A DNA stretch of 25,725 nucleotides, from the NCBI GenBank assembly GCA_004524595.1, contig SDOA01000053.1:1-25725 (forward strand). The letters are read 5' to 3'. Positions 23,831-25,725 of this stretch are shown one piece after another. How positions within the stretch are numbered: position 1 is the first letter of the stretch; each line of letters opens with the position of its first letter. A program made the translations under genes and the position numbers. The stretch comes from Candidatus Thorarchaeota archaeon. Lineage in GTDB: Archaea; Asgardarchaeota; Thorarchaeia; Thorarchaeales; Thorarchaeaceae. The notes below the pieces were generated by a model, which was given only the letters and a program-made list of their open reading frames with translations, was not told the origin of the DNA and ran no database searches.

Positions 23831-24042
23831 TCCTCTTCCTTCTTAGAACGTGCCTCAATAATTTGACACTTGATTTGCTGAAGGACCTCTTCTGCTTTCT
23901 GGGGTTCAAGAACAATTGTGTAGAGATAATTAGATGTGCGGAGCTTGAGCTTGACATGACCCGGTCCTCTCTTGACTCGGCACTCTTGGGCGTCCTCGGA
24001 CATCTCGAGGAATTTATTGACATCAGTAATTTGTTTTGGCAT
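23827..24042 (-). CDS. rpl38e: Ribosomal protein L38e
   Basis: This 71-residue protein begins MPKQITDVNKFLEMS and contains GHVKLKLRTSNYLYTIVLEP and the following KAEEVLQQIK. It aligns with eukaryotic L38e (pattern MPxxIxxIKxFLxxxRxxD ... VKFKxRxSxYLYTLV ... KAEKLKQS). The start is placed at the ATG at 24042 (GGGG about 8 bases upstream) and not at 24060, because the family begins MP-K. L38e occurs in only some archaeal lineages, so it is informative for placing the organism. It overlaps the convergent beta-CASP gene by 4 bp. Confidence 0.88.
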   Translation of the reverse strand: MPKQITDVNKFLEMSEDAQECRVKRGPGHVKLKLRTSNYLYTIVLEPQKAEEVLQQIKCQIIEARSKKEED

Positions 24043-24381
24043 TTGATATACCCCGTTCATATTGTTCTAGATTGGTCTATTGCGCCCTTTTAGCACTAGA
24101 TAATCCGATTTGGAGGTCTTTTACTCAAGTTATAACTGTAACGATAGGAAAGTAGTCATATTTCTCACAAAAATACCTTTTACTTCTAGACTCTTCAGCA
24201 TTAGAGTTATTTGTGCTTGGAAAGGAAACTGGGATGTCAATGAAGACACACAACTTGTCTGGTTAATTTCTGATTTTTGTTATGGTGTAAACAGATTGAT
24301 CCATTCTCAAGAATGTCAGTCTGCAAAATATCCGACTTCTTCAAGATTTATGTGACCGAGAACGATGAGGACAGGATGCGC
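24043..24381. other. Intergenic stretch without a supported gene
   Basis: This stretch of about 340 bp holds no frame with convincing coding character. A TTG-started + frame (24110-24355) has a mixed composition and no recognisable motif, and looks spurious. The left part would contain the promoter of L38e; the right part leads into the promoter at 24382. I see no repeat or RNA structure here. Confidence 0.5.
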
Positions 24382-24394
24382 TTAATATAAATAG
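24382..24394 (+). promoter_or_regulatory. TATA box of the 24459 membrane protein gene
   Basis: TTAATATAAATAG is a strong archaeal box A. Initiation about 25 bp downstream (near 24412-24418) would leave a short leader containing AGGAGGA at 24424-24430. That leader is too short for a distant start, supporting translation beginning soon after the AGGAGG. Confidence 0.65.
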
Positions 24395-24423
24395 AAGGGA
24401 CTATATTCGAGAACCACTAAATT

Positions 24424-24430
24424 AGGAGGA
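24424..24430 (+). promoter_or_regulatory. Strong ribosome binding site ahead of an ATA codon
   Basis: AGGAGGA is followed 7 bases later by ATA-GCT-GAA at 24438, in frame with the membrane protein gene. The first ATG (24459) is about 28 bases from the site, far beyond normal spacing. An ATA start, or a start codon lost by an ATG to ATA change, would explain the spacing. Confidence 0.55.
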
Positions 24431-24458
24431 ATTAAAAATAGCTGAAATTCCAACTCCA

Positions 24459-24869
24459 ATGGGCACTTCTGTTAAGCAGAGGCCTTTGGGCGTGACAATT
24501 CTTGCAATCCTTATGATTTTAGGAGGGTTATTCAACCTCCTTGGTGCTCCTGCATCATACACAATGCTTGATTTGATATGGAGTGTCATTGCAGGTCTCT
24601 TAGGTCTAGCTCTTGGTCTTGCCATGTGGCAATTGATACCATGGGCACGTAAGGCCGCACTCCTTTGGTATATCATAAGTTTGGTCATGACATTTGTCAT
24701 CTCATTTGTGGTCGTTCTACCAGTAATAGAACTGCTTGTTGGACCCGCCATGGCACTCTCTGTCATGATGATCGCCTTAATACCCTCTACCATCATCAGC
24801 CTCATTATCATTCTCTACCTCAACTCAGGCGGAGTTAAGGCAGCGTTTGAGGGTGTTGGCGGCTGGTAA
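24459..24869 (+). CDS. Small integral membrane protein, about four transmembrane helices
   Basis: This 136-residue protein has hydrophobic segments at about residues 11-29 (GVTILAILMILGGLFNLLG), 35-57 (a helix pair around LDLIWSVIAGLLGLALGLAM), 66-90 (AALLWYIISLVMTFVISFVV) and 92-120. It ends in a soluble Gly-rich tail (GGVKAAFEGVGGW). The layout resembles DUF2127-like membrane proteins of archaea and bacteria; function unknown. If translation starts at the ATA at 24438, seven residues (IAEIPTP, read as M first) are added. It has its own TATA box and a hairpin terminator, so it is transcribed alone. Confidence 0.75.
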   Translation: MGTSVKQRPLGVTILAILMILGGLFNLLGAPASYTMLDLIWSVIAGLLGLALGLAMWQLIPWARKAALLWYIISLVMTFVISFVVVLPVIELLVGPAMALSVMMIALIPSTIISLIIILYLNSGGVKAAFEGVGGW

Positions 24870-24886
24870 GGTCTAAATACTCACTT

Positions 24887-24917
24887 GTTGGGGGAGCTTG
24901 GTTCCTCCAACTTTTTT
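24887..24917 (+). terminator. Hairpin plus T-run terminator
   Basis: GTTGGGGGA (24887-24895) pairs with TCCTCCAAC (24903-24911, one G-T pair) around a 7-base loop, followed by TTTTTT at 24912-24917. It lies 18 bases after the stop of the membrane protein gene. Archaeal termination needs mainly the T-run; a hairpin this clean is unusual. Confidence 0.65.
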
Positions 24918-24987
24918 CTATACACTAGAAAACATTGATATTCATCATCATTGATGCAAACCAAGTTAATGAGGGCGGCAGAAAAAA

Positions 24988-25461
24988 ATGTATGTCAACC
25001 AATTCGACCTTATTGGCGTTGATATGGAGCAGATAAAGCAGAGAGTAAAATCATGGATCTCGTCTTACCTTGGGATCGATTATTATCTAGAGGTCATCTC
25101 TGAGAAACATGTAAAGGTGAAAAGGACAAAACACGACCCAAAGATATGTTGTTATGGATGTGTTTCCTACTTTCTCGTTCTCTTCGCTGGCATCTTTCTG
25201 TTAATGGGAGTTTCTTTTCCAAGTTTATCAGGAGTTTTTTCAGTCGTATTTATTGCTGTTATGATACTTCCTCTCTTCACAGCTTGGTTTTGTCTTTTCC
25301 CTAATAAGGTGGAATTTGATCTCCAATTTAGTGGTGATGATCCCATTAAAGTGAAAGTAGTTGCATCTGGGAACATGTTATCAAAATTTGAATCCGAATA
25401 CAGTTCATTTCTACAAGCGTTAAATCCATCATATGGCGATGGTGGTATTGGATTATTATAG
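24988..25461 (+). CDS. Membrane protein with two transmembrane helices and soluble flanks
   Basis: This 157-residue protein has an N-terminal soluble part (residues 1-50: DLIGVDMEQIKQRVKSWISS, YYLEVISEKHVKVKRT). A CCYGC motif (Cys 51-52, 55) lies just before the first transmembrane helix (about 58-77), and a second helix follows at 80-101. The C-terminal soluble domain (about 105-157) contains a strand-rich VKVVASG and a helix. It has no recognised family. The ATG follows GAGGGCGG at a good distance. Likely an accessory gene between the terminator at 24917 and the tRNA-Val gene. Confidence 0.65.
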   Translation: MYVNQFDLIGVDMEQIKQRVKSWISSYLGIDYYLEVISEKHVKVKRTKHDPKICCYGCVSYFLVLFAGIFLLMGVSFPSLSGVFSVVFIAVMILPLFTAWFCLFPNKVEFDLQFSGDDPIKVKVVASGNMLSKFESEYSSFLQALNPSYGDGGIGLL

Positions 25462-25611
25462 CGAAAATTCCTATTATCAGTACTTCATTATCATAATCTG
25501 GTTTCCTATATATGTCATAAAAAGAAAAAGATGCTTTTGAAGATTGGATATCACGATGGATGAAAGCAAAAAGTAGCGTCATATTGTTTGGTGGGCCGGG
25601 GGAGGTTTGAA

Positions 25612-25640
25612 TTCGGTAATCTGAACCAAGGTTCAGATTT
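25612..25640 (-). other. Non-canonical T-arm intron of tRNA-Val (position 53/54)
   Basis: This 29-nt insertion lies between the T stem (GGGAG) and the T loop (TTCAAAC). It folds as a hairpin AATCTGAAC-CTTG-GTTCAGATT, a perfect 9-bp stem with a 4-base loop. It must be removed before the T arm, and hence the site of Pus10 modification, can form. Confidence 0.85.
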
Positions 25641-25656
25641 CTCCCGACCTTCGCCG

Positions 25657-25706
25657 TTTTCCGAGGAGTTCGTTCAAGCTTTACAAGCTCAACATTGAAC
25701 TCGTCT
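25657..25706 (-). other. Canonical 37/38 intron of tRNA-Val
   Basis: About 50 nt lie between A37 and C38 of the anticodon loop. Near its ends CGAG and CTCG can pair 4 bp, suggesting the central helix of a bulge-helix-bulge splice motif. The boundaries are accurate to within a base or two. Confidence 0.82.
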
Positions 25707-25725
25707 TGTGAAGGCGACGTCATAG

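Larger units (their letters stand above)
25589..25725 (-). tRNA. tRNA-Val(CAC) with two introns, 5' end beyond the window
   Basis: On the minus strand, reading from the right edge, CTATGACG is the end of the D arm. The anticodon stem TCGCC and loop TTCACA|C follow (anticodon CAC = 25710-25708), then, after an intron, GGCGA, variable loop AGGTC, and T-stem GGGAG. After a second intron come TTCAAAC, CTCCC, acceptor CCGGCCC, discriminator A and CCA (25591-25589). All stems are perfect once both insertions are removed. The missing first ~18-20 bases of the mature tRNA must lie to the right of 25725. Confidence 0.92.

Noticed and set aside
24110..24355. An 81-residue + strand frame starting with TTG
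   Set aside because: No ribosome binding site, no recognisable motif, mixed composition, and it ends just before a strong promoter; more likely noncoding.
25346..25723. A 125-residue minus-strand frame at the right end
   Set aside because: It runs through the tRNA-Val gene and its introns and over the antisense of a membrane protein gene.
1..25725. Integrase, transposase, CRISPR array or toxin-antitoxin module
   Set aside because: None of the proteins shows the corresponding motifs, and no regularly spaced direct repeats of CRISPR type are visible.

Overview
This window is archaeal. It encodes archaeal/eukaryotic-type information-processing proteins (ribosomal proteins L21e, L37e and L38e, RNA polymerase subunit F/Rpb4, Alba, LSm, two beta-CASP nucleases including an FttA/aCPSF1-type factor, a 20S proteasome beta subunit, Pth2, Pus10, TruD, a KsgA/DUF655/HemK2 operon). 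It also has archaeal lipid and division genes (a geranylgeranyl-reductase-family flavoprotein and SepF). Both tRNA genes contain introns and encode CCA. Base composition is moderate and AT-leaning. The gene set would fit an Asgard or TACK-type archaeon; Asgard is a guess from gene content and style, not something the sequence proves.

Layout. Positions 1-3300 are an accessory region anchored on a minus-strand tRNA-Ala(GGC) with a non-canonical intron (445-560). To its right lie four partial copies of a tRNA-Ala-type 3' end (ending at 691, 1487, 1831 and 2627), all reading on the + strand. Between successive copies sits exactly one gene: an iron-sulfur-flavoprotein-like reductase, a small coiled-coil/membrane protein and a membrane-anchored secreted protein. 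An M23-peptidase-like membrane protein follows the last copy. This looks like tandem single-gene integrations at a tRNA 3' end, with a possible later inversion of the tRNA itself. It is the most unusual structure in the window.

Positions 3400-5800 hold an Lrp/AsnC regulator divergent from an archaeal asparagine synthetase (AS-AR type), with palindromic candidate operator sites at the regulator's 5' end. An SCP2-cupin fusion and a 55-residue ORF follow. Positions 5960-10270 hold LSm-L37e, a PUA-domain protein, a large HTH-Ski2-like helicase fusion and SepF.

Positions 10270-19600 are almost entirely on the minus strand. Reading in the direction of transcription they are: geranylgeranyl reductase, Pus10, L21e, RpoF, DUF655, KsgA, HemK2-type methyltransferase, FKBP prolyl isomerase with a Lys/Thr-rich tail, proteasome beta, and FttA/aCPSF1. 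This joins tRNA modification, ribosome assembly, transcription, termination and protein turnover. Positions 19645-24040 add Pth2-TruD (+), a KH-like protein, Alba, a second beta-CASP protein and L38e.

The right end (24380-25725) returns to small membrane proteins and stops inside a tRNA-Val(CAC) gene. That gene has two introns, one canonical at 37/38 and one in the T arm. No integrase, transposase or CRISPR array is visible.
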